A DNA stretch of 64,000 nucleotides from assembly GCA_033961575.1 (NCBI GenBank), contig CM066738.1:71719478-71783477 (forward strand). Reading direction: 5' to 3'. The DNA is from Aselliscus stoliczkanus (Eukaryota; Chordata; Mammalia; Chiroptera; Hipposideridae). Below are positions 22,671 through 33,003 of the stretch, one piece after another (within the stretch, counting starts at the first letter, position 1; every line of letters begins with the position of its first letter). A program made the position numbers and the translations under genes. The notes below the pieces were generated by a model. It did no database searches. It saw nothing but the letters and a program-made list of their open reading frames with translations, and had not been told where the DNA came from.

Positions 22671-22768
22671 GACTACCTGGTGCTGCTCCCCAGGGACTAC
22701 TATGAGGCCTCCTTGCTGCAGCTGCCTGTCACGGAGCCATGTGCCCACGAGGGACCTCCCCAGGCAAA
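22671..22768 (+). CDS. LAMA3: LAMA3 exon 2 of window, domain IV
   Basis: 98 nt, phase 0 in and phase 2 out. The acceptor is tttatttcctag. It encodes DYLVLLPRDYYEASLLQLP and VTEPCAHEGPPQ, highly characteristic of alpha-3. The donor is gttagt after CAG-GCA-AA. A GC donor five bases earlier (CAG|gcaaag) looks plausible but would break the frame with the next exon, whereas the GT donor completes an Asn-Cys junction. Confidence 0.93.
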
Positions 22769-23264
22769 GTTAGTGTGGGCAGTGGGTGCATCATGAGGGT
22801 CCTCTAATCAGGAGCCTTTGGTACAAAGATTTGAGATAGGCCTCAGGGTCACAATTAGAACAGGATGTTCTGGGTAATTACTTAATTGTGATTTTTTTTC
22901 CTCTGTGGCAATTGACTGTCATTCACGTAAGAATCACAAAGCACTTTGTACACTGTAGCTGCCACTTAAGAGTGACACCCACCCTCTAGCATGTGGAAAT
23001 GCTGATGCATGTCCAAGTAATACCCTCAAGGTCATGCATCCCATGAAGGGAGGAGTTTAAAATGGAATGCGGGTCTGTAGACCTTTGCTTCTTCCATTCC
23101 TCACACCGATGAAAATTTACCACCCGATTTCTATAGTAGGAATACAGTAAGAGCTTGTTGAAGGAATGATGAATGAATGCAATGGATAAGAGTCCTCGGG
23201 GATGCACTTTGATGATCTGTGTTTTGTTCTCAGTTGTAACTGTTGTATTTTGTCATTGTTGAAG
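22769..23264 (+). other. LAMA3 intron, 0.5 kb, nothing recognised
   Basis: Short intron between two domain IV exons, ending in tgtcattgttgaag. No repeat was recognised in it. Confidence 0.6.
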
Positions 23265-23418
23265 CTGCTTGCTTTACCAGCATTTGCCAGTGACCCGATT
23301 CCCCTGTGCCCTCGCATGTGAGGCCAGACACTTCCTGCTTGATGGGGAGCCGAGACCCTTGGCTGTGAGGCAACCCACCCCCGCACACCCAGTCATGGTG
23401 GACCTCAGTGGGATAGAG
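23265..23418 (+). CDS. LAMA3: LAMA3 exon 3 of window, domain IV
   Basis: 154 nt, phase 2 in and phase 0 out. It encodes CLLYQHLPVTRFPCALACEA, then RHFLLDGEPRPLAVRQPTP and HPVMVDLSGIE. The acceptor is an unusual gaag and the donor gtgggg. Both are supported by the exact frame continuity with neighbours and by the paralogue pattern. The cysteines probably form intradomain disulfides. Confidence 0.94.
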
Positions 23419-24394
23419 GTGGGGCAGCCTTTTACTTACTGTCGAAGCTACTACTACCTTTTGGGTCTGTGTCTGCTCAAAAACCCTCGACCACAATTGC
23501 TTCTCAAAATCAGGGGAACCTTGAAGGATCTTCTGAAGTGTTAATTAAAGGTGTACTGAGTTCTCTAACTTAGGCTGGGGCTGGGTGATACACCACAGTG
23601 AGCCATGGCAATTTTAGTCTTGGAACACTATCTAGACATGGCAGGACCATGGGAGACCACAGAAGCCTTTTCTTTTGATCCCCTGAACCTCTAAGGGGAC
23701 CATCCTGTTTTACCTGATTCAGGGCAAGTTCTCTAAAAACACCTCCAGAAACGACACAGCTTACCCTAAAAGGATGCTCACTGACTTCATCCCCATAGCC
23801 TAGGCAATTTATAACAGCTGAATTCCTTGAGCTCAGCATCTGGAACTGCTACACCCCAAGGCTCCTCCCTCATGGCTTGGAGGACAGGTTATTTCAGGTC
23901 TTGGTATTACTCTTCTTCCAGGAGTTCTTTGAGCCTCAAAACAACTTAAGACTACACTAATTCAAGATTTGAGTTAGAAGTACTGTATGTCAACAATAAC
24001 AATAGAAATATACTATGCAATAATCACAAAATGAAGGCCCTGAAAAAAAATCTTCCTCCACAATATTTCCATTCCTTACCATCTACAACATTATGTTTTG
24101 TACCTTTGAGAAAATTGTTCATTATGGGGATTAAATTTATGGAATTAAAAAATATATAAGGTATTCTTATTGAACATTTAGCTGTATACATTTTTTAAAC
24201 TACATTCCCAACATTTTCAAGATAGCAGTTATAGGATTTTAAAGATATTTAAGTTTAGTCTTCATTTTACAGAAACGTAAATACTTGTAACAACTAAAGT
24301 AATACAGGTATGCATAAAGAAAAATGAAATGATCTTACTCCTTCATTCTAATATTCATAGTGCACTGTATCCTTCCCTACCCAGGCTGCATATC

Positions 24395-24425
<31 letters not shown>

Positions 24426-24434
24426 TATGCACAC
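23419..24434 (+). other. LAMA3 intron start, unclassified, ending in (ATAC)n
   Basis: No exon was seen. Positions 24390-24426 are an (ATAC)n microsatellite directly 5' of the mariner copy. The rest (23560-24380) is unclassified AT-rich intronic DNA. Confidence 0.55.
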
Positions 24435-24994
24435 TGAGGTTTGACAATTAAGTTCGTGAATTTGTTGCAATGATGTTGCTAACCTGTTTTGATATCAGAG
24501 GGATTACTCGTTATGAATTTGTACCAACTGGACAAACAGTTAACCAGGTTTACTATTTGGAAGTGCTGAAAAGGCTGCATGAAAAAGTTAGACAAACTGA
24601 ACTTTTCATGGCTCTTGCATCACGACAATGCACCAGCTCACATGATACTGTCTGTGAGGGAGTTTTTAGCCAGTAAACAAATAACTGTACTGGAACACCC
24701 TCCCTACTCACCTGATCTGGCCACCAATAACTTCTTTCTTTACCTGAAGATAAAGGAAATATTGAAAGGAAGACATTTTGATGATATTCAGGACATCCAG
24801 AGTATTATGATGACAGCTCTGATGGCCATTCCAGAAAAAGAGTTCCAAAATTACTTTGAAGGGTGGACTAGGCACTGGCATCGGTGCATAGCTTCCCAAA
24901 GGGAGTACTTTGAAGGTGACAATAGTGATATTCAGCAATGAGGTATGTAGCACTTTTTCTAGGATGAGTTTGAGAACTTAATTGTCCGACCTCA
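24435..24994 (+). mobile_element. Internally deleted mariner DNA transposon
   Basis: The 5' end TGAGGTTTGACAATTAAGTT and the 3' end aacttaattgtccgacctca form terminal inverted repeats of about 26 bp with few mismatches. The copy is 560 bp, against roughly 1.3 kb for a complete mariner. The 5' TIR is followed almost at once by the transposase catalytic region, so the DNA-binding half is gone. The right end is followed by TA; the left flank no longer reads TA. Confidence 0.9.
24470..24941 (+). pseudogene. Mariner transposase catalytic-domain remnant
   Basis: Mariner transposases cut and paste DNA with a D,D34D triad. Seen here are CFDIRGI (first Asp, codon 24491-24493), FVPTGQTVNQVYYLEVLKRL, then after a frameshift near 24590 WLLHHDNAPAH (second Asp, 24624-24626) and HPPYSPDLA. 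The third catalytic position, 35 residues after the second, reads AAC (Asn) at 24729-24731 instead of Asp. It ends WHRCIASQREYFEGDN as in the family. Deletion, frameshift and loss of the third Asp make it inactive. Confidence 0.9.
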
Positions 24995-25204
24995 TACGTG
25001 TGAGTGTGCGCGCGCTTCCCAGACAGCAGGAAGTATAGTTGAGAAAGGCTAACCTCCAGGAAGTGATGCTGATGATTCATCAGGAGGTGTCCTTGCCTCT
25101 GACTTAGCCCAGAGCCACAGCCCTGAGCTATTATATTTGCATGATGCATAAAACTAAGTTCTGGCCTGTCCAGCTATATTTAACCGTCCTTTTTACTGTT
25201 TAAT

Positions 25205-25430
25205 CTAAGTGCTTACAGACTTGTGCTGTCTAATACACTAGTCACTAGTCCCATGTAGCTATATAAATTTGAATTAATTGAACTTGAGTCAAGCTAAAAA
25301 TTCAGTTCCTTAGTTGCACTGGCCGCATTTCAAGTGTTCAATAATTACATGTCCACTCTGTTGGACAGCACAGATTACATAATATTTTTGCCATCACAGG
25401 AAGTGATGGCAAACTCCATTGGACGTACTC
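25205..25430. mobile_element. MER5A-like nonautonomous hAT element
   Basis: The sequence follows the MER5A pattern: tgtgctgtctaatacactagtcactagtcccatgtagctat, then ttcagttccttagttgcactggcc, then gttggacagcacagatta. The ends are inverted repeats around cagtgctgtccaat-like motifs. Old and diverged. Confidence 0.75.
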
Positions 25431-25739
25431 TAATAGATAATTGTGCTAAAATTTAGAGTCTAATGATGTTAGAAGAGGCCTTAGAAATCATTTGATTCCC
25501 CTACCTGGTGAAGGAATCCTTTTTACATTATTCTTGTTAGATATTCATTTAGCCTCTGTTGAATACTTAAATCAATGGATGACTCACCTCTTCTAAAGGT
25601 AGCCTATTCCATTTTTAAATAAACTGTAGTTATTAGAAAGTTCCTTTTTATATTAAGCCAAAATATGGTTCATTGTAATGTCTAACTTTTGGCCATCATA
25701 AGCCACCTAAAGCAATGCAGAGTAATTCTTCTTTCATTT

Positions 25740-25965
25740 TGGAAACCTTGTGTAGTGTGGTTAAGGGGATAGTTCTGGAGTGAAACTGCCTGGGTTCATG
25801 TCTTGAGTCACCAGTAACTTGCTGTGAAGTCTCGCCAGGCCTGAATTTACTAGTTTACAAAATGGGGATAAGAATAATAGCTACCTCATGGGTACTATTA
25901 AATAAGATAATCTGTGAGTGGCTCTTGTTGGGGTGCCCAGCATACAGTGATTGCGCAGGAACTAC
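25740..25965 (+). repeat. MIR element
   Basis: MIR core pattern: tagttctggagtgaaactgcctgggttc, then ttactagtttacaaaatggggataagaataatagctacctcatggg, then taaataagataatctgtgag. An ancient tRNA-derived SINE shared by mammals. Confidence 0.75.
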
Positions 25966-26449
25966 TAGCCCTATTGCTATTATGTATTCTTGTCAGGACT
26001 CTGGGCTGAGAGGAGGAGCAACCCATCAAATCTAGCTCATGTGCAGGGGTGTCCTCCCTACCCTGGAAGGAGACAGAGAGGGGACTCCAAGGGCAGGAAC
26101 TGAGTGCTTTCAGGCCTCCCCGTCATCTGTGAGGGACAGACTTACCTGGTTCTGACAGAGGCCTCCCCCTCTCTCTTTGTGTTTGTTTGTTTGTTTACTT
26201 TTCCTTCTACTGAGTGGCCTCCTTTGCCTATTGATAGCCCATTGTCTCACACACATGCCATGAGGCTGCCCTGGTCCCATTTCTTTGTTGCGTCCTAGCT
26301 CCAGTACTCACAGCCATCTGAGTCTCCCTTCTTTATTCTCTCTGACAAAGAGAATCTGGACAGAATCGTTTCAAGTCAGACCACACATGTTGTACACCAG
26401 GCAAGCCTCCATCTCTTGTAAACAAATACATAGCTAGATTTTTTTTATA
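25966..26449. other. Intron, nothing recognised
   Basis: Unclassified intronic sequence between a MIR and an old L1, with a short gtttgtttgtttgttt run near 26182. Confidence 0.5.
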
Positions 26450-26571
26450 TTTTAATCTGAGCATCTGTTTTACAACATGACTTTAATCCATTTATATTTA
26501 TGGTGATTGCTTATTTTTACCATCTTATTTATTTTGCTAGGTTTTTATTTACCTTAAAAAATTTTTTTTCT

Positions 26572-27022
26572 GGGCCGGCCTAGTGGCAAGTTGGTTAAGA
26601 GCTGCTTGGGACGCCAGAGGCCCTGGTTCAGATCCCACATATGAGGGCCCGTGACACTGCCCTTTACAGCTAAGATGGTGAACAACAGCGTCACCTGAAG
26701 CTGGGCTGCTGTGAGTCCCCGGGGATGGCATAGCTGCAGTCCCTGATGCAGTGGGCTGCCATAGGCTACCAGTGAATAGCCGGCAGCCAGCATGAGTGGC
26801 TGGCAGCCGGTGTGTGCTGCCAAGAGCCACTATGAGTGGCCGTCCAGAGGTTGGAGACCAATCTGCCTCACCCGAGGAGAGTGCAATGATGATACCAACA
26901 TGGGCCAATGAAGCAATATCCTCCAACTAGACTGAAGAACAAAAGGACAGCAACTTGTCTGTTCCCCTTCCGCTGTTCCTCAACGCTGTTCCCCTCCTCC
27001 AATTCCCCAATAAAATCTTTAA
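26572..27022 (+). mobile_element. Long tRNA-derived SINE (T+ type), sense
   Basis: Head gggccggcctagtggcaagt, B-box-like ggttcagatcccacatatg, body with agctgggctgc and gtgagtggctggcagcc repeats, tail ccccaataaaatcttt plus A run. It is flanked by an imperfect duplication aaaaattt-tttttctg. The AATAAA followed by TCTTT is the layout of T+ SINEs. Confidence 0.88.
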
Positions 27023-27127
27023 AAAAAAATTTATTTTTCTGATTTATGTTTGAGACAATTTTCTCTACTTCCCTGCTTCTTTGGTAGGTCTACATTGTTT
27101 TCTGATCATTTAATCGTTACCCTTAAC

Positions 27128-27284
27128 TTTTTTTTTTTTTTTTTTTTTTTAGCTGAGCCATCCTGCCACCTGTTGGCAGCTCAACGGCAACTCAGCTCGG
27201 GCTGGCCTTGAACAGCTGTTGCTCAGAGCTCAGCTCGCACTCTTGAGCGAGCTCTTAACCAACTGAGCAACTCGGCCGGCCCAG
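27128..27284 (-). mobile_element. Medium tRNA-derived SINE, antisense
   Basis: On the minus strand it runs gggccggccgagttgctcag, then ttaagagctcgctcaagagtgcgagctgagc, then caacaggtggcaggatggctcagct plus a long A tail. A perfect 14-bp duplication tcgttacccttaac flanks it (27114-27127, 27285-27298). It is a different subfamily from the short and long elements; its closest relative here is the copy at 59342. Confidence 0.88.
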
Positions 27285-28599
27285 TCGTTACCCTTAACAT
27301 TTTAACATATGTTCTTGAGTATAAATTTTTCAAACAAAGTCTAAAGTTATTCAGTAATTCTGATGTCTTCATGTACTTGACATGGACTTTAGAATGCTTA
27401 TCTCCCCATTGTAAACCAATCTGCAACTTACTGTTGTCTAGAAATCTTATTTTTACTATTTCCCCCAGATTTTCAGATAGATTGTAAATTCCATCTCAAT
27501 TCAAATACATCACATACCCTCCCTCCTTTCATCTCTCCTTCCTTTCCTTCAATCCTTTTTTCTCTCTTCCATTTCTCCTTAGAGACATCTCTCCTGGAAT
27601 CCTTCATCTCTCTTCTTTACTCTGGAATATAGTCTCTAGGCTCAAGGCACAGCCATTTCCTAAAAAATTTTTATCACCACACCACCCTCCTAGATACTCT
27701 CTTTTCATCTCTGTATTGGATCCTCTTTTTCTTGACTATTGGAACTTCCATTCTTTCTCTTTTTAAAAAATTGCTTTCTCATTTTGGTAGATATCCTCCA
27801 ATGGCTTCCTGAGAAAGGCCACATAAGGAGGCACTTCTGCTTTTTTGAGACCTCATATATCTGAAAATATCTCCTCTATTCTACACTCAATCTTGATTTT
27901 TTTAAAAATTTTGGTTGGATATAGAATTCTAGATTAGAAATCATTTCTCTCCAGAATTTGATGACATTTCCTCATTAACTTCTAACTTCAAGTGTTGCTG
28001 TTGTGACATTATATTCTGATTCCCAATTCTTTGGCTGCCACCTGCTTTTCCTTTCTTAGGGCTTTTGGGATCATCTCTTTATTTCTTGTTTAATATAGGT
28101 AGTGTTTCAGCTAAGGCTCTCAGTAGACGCTTTTAGCCTAGAAACTTCTGTCCATCATTCTGGGAAACTTTCTTGAGTTACTTCTTTGATAATTAATTTC
28201 TTTATGTTTAACACATCTTTCCAGTCTCTTTATCTTATTTTATGCTTTGGGAAATCTCTTCAAAATTTTTTTTTTCTAGTCCCCACCCCAACCCTGCACA
28301 TACACACAGAAACTTAGGTTTTAGCTTTCTCTGGTCTAATTAGTTTACACCCATGTGCTTTCTAGCTTCCCAAATTTTGTTGATTTCTCAAGTCTGTTCT
28401 TTTCCTCTTTCCTATTCTCTTTTTTCTTTGTGAGTTTATGATTTTTAAAAATTGACTCTTCTGTATGTGGAGTTCTGAGAAGAAAGATCAATAAATATGT
28501 GTGTTTAATCTTTTATGTTTAACCAGTAAGTCCTAGGATCGACTTTTCTTGAATAATTCCACCTCTCTCCATTTATCTTCTTGTCCAATACATGATCTT

Positions 28600-29292
28600 T
28601 TATAAGGATCTCTGCAGTAGCCTCCTAATTAGATCACCCACATCAGCTCTCATTTATTGCATCTCTCAATCCATTCTCCATACTATAGGCAGCATACTTA
28701 TTTTGATACAAATATCGAATCATCACTGACCTTCTCACCCCACCCTCACACATACACAAGTATAACATTACAATAACATCTTATTGCTCTTAGAATAGAG
28801 ACAAAATATTTAATGATCTGTAAGGCTGCCATCTTACCTCCCAATGTTATCGTACCTCCTCTTGCTCTCTGTTCCTCACTACTGTGGCCTGTTTTCCATT
28901 TCTTGGACTTACATTATATGCCACCCTATAACATTGTGTGCCATAGGGTAACCTCCTAAAAAAGTCTGTTCCTGCTGACTGAATGCTCTTCCATCCCCTC
29001 ATGGCCTGGTTATCTGTTCCTTGTTCATCAGCACTCAGCTCCTTCAACAAGTCTTCCCCTCTCCCCTCATCTATCTGACCAGCTCAGGCACCCCTCTTAG
29101 CACATCTTCTGAGCATTTGTCATATATTATTTCACAGTGTATTTGTCTAATTATCTAGTTATTTGATTAAAGTCTGTCTGACAGCAGAGACAATGTCTGT
29201 CTTGTTTCCTATTGTATGCCCATCACCTAGCTTATAGGCTGGCACAGAGTAGGTGTTTAGTAAGTATGTGTTGACCAAATCATTTTGAATCC
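28600..29292 (+). repeat. L2 LINE 3' region
   Basis: Follows the L2 3' consensus order: tcctaattagatcaccc, ctctcaatccattctccatactataggcagcatac, taacatcttattgctcttagaatagagacaaa, ctgctgactgaatgctcttccatcccctc, and the end ggcacagagtaggtgtttagtaagtatgtgttgac. Ancient and non-coding. Confidence 0.75.
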
Positions 29293-29475
29293 TTACTTTG
29301 ACATCAGACATGTTAGTTAGCTTTTGTAAGCTGCAGATTTGATACACCACCTTTTATGTCTTTATCCTGAAACACTGGAAACTAGGTGAGGGAAGTTCTC
29401 TGCCATAAAACTGGAAAGATCCCTCCAGGACATAACTGGTTTTCTTGAAGTTCCTTTTTTTAAAAAAGATAAATT

Positions 29476-29591
29476 TTTTTTGTTTGTTTGTTTGTTTGAG
29501 GGCAGTGTCACTGGCCCTCATATGTGGGATCTGAACCAGGGCCGCTGGTGTCCTAAGCCAGCTCCCAACCACTGCGCCACTTGGCTAGCCC
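29476..29591 (-). mobile_element. Short tRNA-derived SINE, antisense
   Basis: Minus-strand reading gives gggctagccaagtggcgcagtgg, the stem around ggcttaggacaccagc, the B-box-like ggttcagatcccacatatg, and gacactgccctc followed by (CAAA)n. A short duplication ataaatt flanks it. Confidence 0.85.
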
Positions 29592-30240
29592 AATAAATTG
29601 TTAATAATAAGCAGCAAACAGTAAAGTTTCTGTTTGCCATCTTTTGCGTCTTTTATCTGAGTTTCTCAAAACCCACTTTGACCATCAAATATATTCAAAC
29701 TCTTCCCACAAGTCCTCCAAAAATCAACCCATAGGACTCAGAATAGAAAGAGTAATAGGAATTTATAATAGTGCTATGATAGTACTGGCAGCCAATAACT
29801 TCGGGGAGAAAAGTCAATACATCATTGGCCTGTGTGTAGGGTAAAAACAGATAAGCCCTTGTTTGGAGATACCCAGTGGAGAAATGCTTGTAATAACCTC
29901 TCCACATGGGCCAATGGCAGCACTACATTTTACTCTTTAACACACAGTAGAAAAGCGTGGATAATCGACATTTTTTCCCTGAGGGAAGTCTTCCTACTAT
30001 TTAAGTGATAGAAAAATCACTGAGGAAAATAGCAGTTGTGTGGTTCAGAGCTGTGCAGAAGGAACAGTAAATGTGAATTCCCTGAAGGTAAGGGACAGGA
30101 GAATTTTAATTAAATATGGTAAAGCTTGCCTGGGCCTGAGCTTATGGGCTGAAATGGGTTACACTGCTAAGGAATGTGGTTATAATACTGGCTCAAGCAT
30201 TAAATATGCACATGCACTTTGACCCAGAAATTTTACTTCT

Positions 30241-30310
30241 AGGAATCTTATAGAAATACTAGCCTAATGATATATATATATACAAATATATACATATATG
30301 CATATATATA

Positions 30311-30365
<55 letters not shown>
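30241..30365. repeat. (TA)n / (TG)n microsatellite
   Basis: An interrupted TA repeat with a short tgtgtgtgtg core, then an uninterrupted TA run to about 30364. The preceding 29592-30240 is intron without recognised features. Confidence 0.9.
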
Positions 30366-30369
<4 letters not shown>

Positions 30370-30534
30370 AGGAAAATGAGAAACAACCTAAGTGTCCATG
30401 AATAGGGGATTAGTTAAATAAATTATTTTAAATTCGTATTATGTAATGATAGGCAGCCATTAGAAAAATGAAATACATCTGTATGTACTGCTATAAACGC
30501 ATGAAATACTATTGAATAAAAAAAGCAAGTCATG

Positions 30535-30955
30535 GGCCGGCCGAGTGGCTCAGTTGGTTCAGAGTTAGCTTAAGAGCGCAAGCTCTGAGCAACAGGGCCA
30601 CGGGTTCAGTTCCCACATGGGCCAGTGTTGCTGTGTCCAAGCTGAGCTACCACTGAGCTGCCAACAAGTAGCAGGATGGCTCAGCTGGTGAGAGCACATG
30701 CTCCTATCAACAAAACTGCCTGTTGAATGGTGGGCTACACCAGCCCGCAAGTAAGACTGAACTTGGCACAATGAGCTGAGCTGCAGCCTGGATGGCTCAG
30801 TGGATAGAGCGTGTGCTCTTACCAACAAGGCTGCTGGTTCGATTCCCATATGGGATGGTGGCTACACCCACCTGCAACTAAGATTGTAACACAGCACCTT
30901 GAGCTTAGAGGCCACTAGCTGCGCTGCCAACGGGCAGACAGATGGCAACTGGCCC
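30535..30955 (+). mobile_element. Trimeric tRNA-derived SINE without A tail
   Basis: Three tRNA-like units in a row, each with a ggatggctcag or gagtggctcagttgg A-box-like start and a B-box-like centre: acgggttcagttcccacatggg, then gcctgttgaatggtggg, then ctggttcgattcccatatggg. It is flanked by a perfect 12-bp duplication aagcaagtcatg (30523-30534 and 30956-30967). It ends ggcaactggccc with no poly(A), which is unusual for an L1-mobilised SINE. Confidence 0.88.
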
Positions 30956-30999
30956 AAGCAAGTCATGGCAAAAAGCAATACTCATAATTGTCACTGTTT

Positions 31000-31195
31000 A
31001 TATAGTACTTACAACATGTCAAATACAGTTCTAAGAGCTCTTCACTTATTAATTCATTTAATCCTCATAATGATTTTAAAAGGTATTATCATTATCCTTA
31101 TGTTTACACAGGAGGGAACAGAGGCATATGACACTAAGTCACACAGCTGGAGGCAGTATGATTCCAGGTTCCAAGCCCTTAACCAGTAGCTGATG
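31000..31195 (+). repeat. MIR-family element
   Basis: Pattern acaacatgtcaaatacagttctaagagctcttcac, then aattcatttaatcctcataatgatttt, then acacaggagggaacagaggcatatgacactaagtcacacagctgga, then gattccaggttcc. A typical MIR body. Confidence 0.75.
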
Positions 31196-31577
31196 TCAGG
31201 GACAAGCATATTTCTTTTGTTAAGGGTTGAACAGTAAATATTTTGGCTTTGTGGACCATGCAGTCTGTCACAACTGCTCAGCTCTGCCGTGATGATGCAA
31301 AAGAATCCATGATTACCTATTATGATCACACTTTTTCTTTTTAAAAAAAGTATATTTATGTGCATTTTCAAACGTAGAAAATGGTCTGGAAATATGAAAC
31401 AAAACTGTTATTTGTCATTATCTCAGGAGTAGGGTGGGTGCATCATTTTACATTATTTGCACCCATATAATGTAAAGTTTCTTTTCAAATTAAAGAACAG
31501 TTAAAGAGCCTCAAGTGTCTTTTGCCTTGAGAAACGAGACAAGTATTTGGACAGAAAGAGTAGCAGTCCCTAAATAT

Positions 31578-31712
31578 AGGGTTGCCAGATTTAGAATATA
31601 ATAAGACCAGATGCCCCATTAAATTTGAATTGAAGATAAACAATCAATAATTATGTGTTTTTACCTGAATTTCAAATTTAATGGAAGATCCTATATTTTA
31701 TCTGGCATCCCT
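31578..31712. mobile_element. Palindromic MITE-like DNA element
   Basis: Starts agggttgccagattt and ends atctggcatccct. The inner halves taaatttgaattgaagataaacaatcaataatt and cctgaatttcaaatttaatgg are also inverted copies, so the whole element is one imperfect palindrome. Resembles a known nonautonomous DNA transposon type; the family name is uncertain. Confidence 0.65.
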
Positions 31713-31846
31713 ACCTATAGGATCACATGTCTTACTGTGATGAAATAGAAAACTATTTCTAGGTGTCCACTCAGCTCTATCTTAACCATTGCCTATGTAA
31801 ATGCATCTAATACAATTCATTTCTGTCTGCTCGGACTCTCTGACAG

Positions 31847-32007
31847 GTGGAGCTGCACCTGCGGCTGCAGGTCCCTCAGGTAGGCCACTATGTGGTCATG
31901 GTCGAGTACGCCACAGAAGCGGAGCAGCTGTCTGTGGTTGATGTGCATGTGGAGAGCTCTGCGTCTGTCTTGGGTGGCCAGGTGAACATCTACAGCTGCA
32001 AGTACAG
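31847..32007 (+). CDS. LAMA3: LAMA3 exon 4 of window, domain IV
   Basis: 161 nt, phase 0 in and phase 2 out. The acceptor is ctctctgacag and the donor gtaatc. It encodes VELHLRLQVPQVGHYVVMVE, then YATEAEQLSVVDVHVES and GGQVNIYSCKY, matching the alpha-3 domain IV pattern. The intron before it is 8.4 kb and the one after it 10.9 kb. Confidence 0.95.
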
Positions 32008-33003
32008 GTAATCAGTTCCGCCTGGAGATTCCTCTGTAACTGAACAGTCAGGAGGTCAGCTTTGGTTCTTATCTGGATTGGAAAGTTTTTCCTTTTGGAG
32101 GCCGATCTTGAAAATAGTCACCTGGTGGAGTAAGCCAACATCGCCCCCAGTGTGGGCATGGGATGGCTTCTCTGGGCAGCATCTTGATTTGTTGCATCTT
32201 CTTGGAAAGCTGTATGTTCTACTTACCATTCTGGCTCAGATTCACATGAAGCAGCACAACCTTTACATTTTATTCTCTGCCATCCCTATGTGGTGCAATG
32301 AAGTCAGTGCTCTCCTCTCAAACACTGCAGAGTACATGAATGTGTGGCATAAGGAAAAAGTCTTGTTCTGTGTCACACCTGCCTTTCCAGCATGGCTATC
32401 AGAACTGGGATAATTCATGTTTCATGATTGTCAGGTGAAAAATAATTTGACAAAGGATTCTAAAATTTCACCCTGATGAAGTTCATCTCTTCCAAGGGTT
32501 CTGACAAGGATTTATTAAAAATTATTTTCTTTGCATAACATTTCAAAATATATGCAAATGTTCGGAGTATGCTTTAATTAAAGAATCAGTGCAAAGGGTG
32601 TTTCCACATGAAATTAATTGTATAGTAAATGGTACTGGAAGTTAGAGTCTCCTGAGGAAGCAGATGGAGAACAGCAATGAACCCATTAGGTTCTTGGCTA
32701 AGGCCTTGAACATTTTGTCGCCTCTCCTTTCATGCTGCTTTTTGTCAAATCCAAGATGACCTGAAGTAGTTGGACATTTTCCCGGTTTTGCAAGTAAAAG
32801 AATTTATGAAAAGAGTTACTTTTAGTAGCTTAGAATGGAAACGTTTATGAGCCTTGTTGAAATGGTTATTGAATTAACATGACACTCTCAGCAACCCTAA
32901 AAAAGAATCTATGAACGTTTCTTTAAAAAAATTAAAAAAAAAATTAATCTCCCCTTTTCTCTGGGTTGATGATAAAAATAACAAAGAATATAACTGTATT
33001 TGA
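32008..33003 (+). other. LAMA3 intron, nothing recognised before the L1
   Basis: Unclassified intron. A 111-codon open frame at 32078-32413 has no recognisable content. The region ends with the left copy of the L1-E target-site duplication (32991-33003). Confidence 0.55.

Larger units (their letters stand above)
26450..28520 (-). mobile_element. Old L1 fragment, antisense, split by two SINEs
   Basis: On the minus strand the left part (26450-26560) resembles the start of L1 ORF2 and its upstream border. After the SINE insertions, 27300-28270 resembles an old, diverged ORF1 or upstream region (ttggttggatatagaattctagattagaaatcatttctctc and similar). No coding frame survives. The limits are approximate and the subfamily was not determined. 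Confidence 0.6.

Noticed and set aside
24390..24426. CRISPR-like or regulatory short repeat array
   Set aside because: Simple (ATAC)n microsatellite beside the mariner.
30535..30955. Possible tRNA genes
   Set aside because: The A/B-box-like pieces belong to a SINE trimer with target duplications; no intact cloverleaf or anticodon arm was seen.
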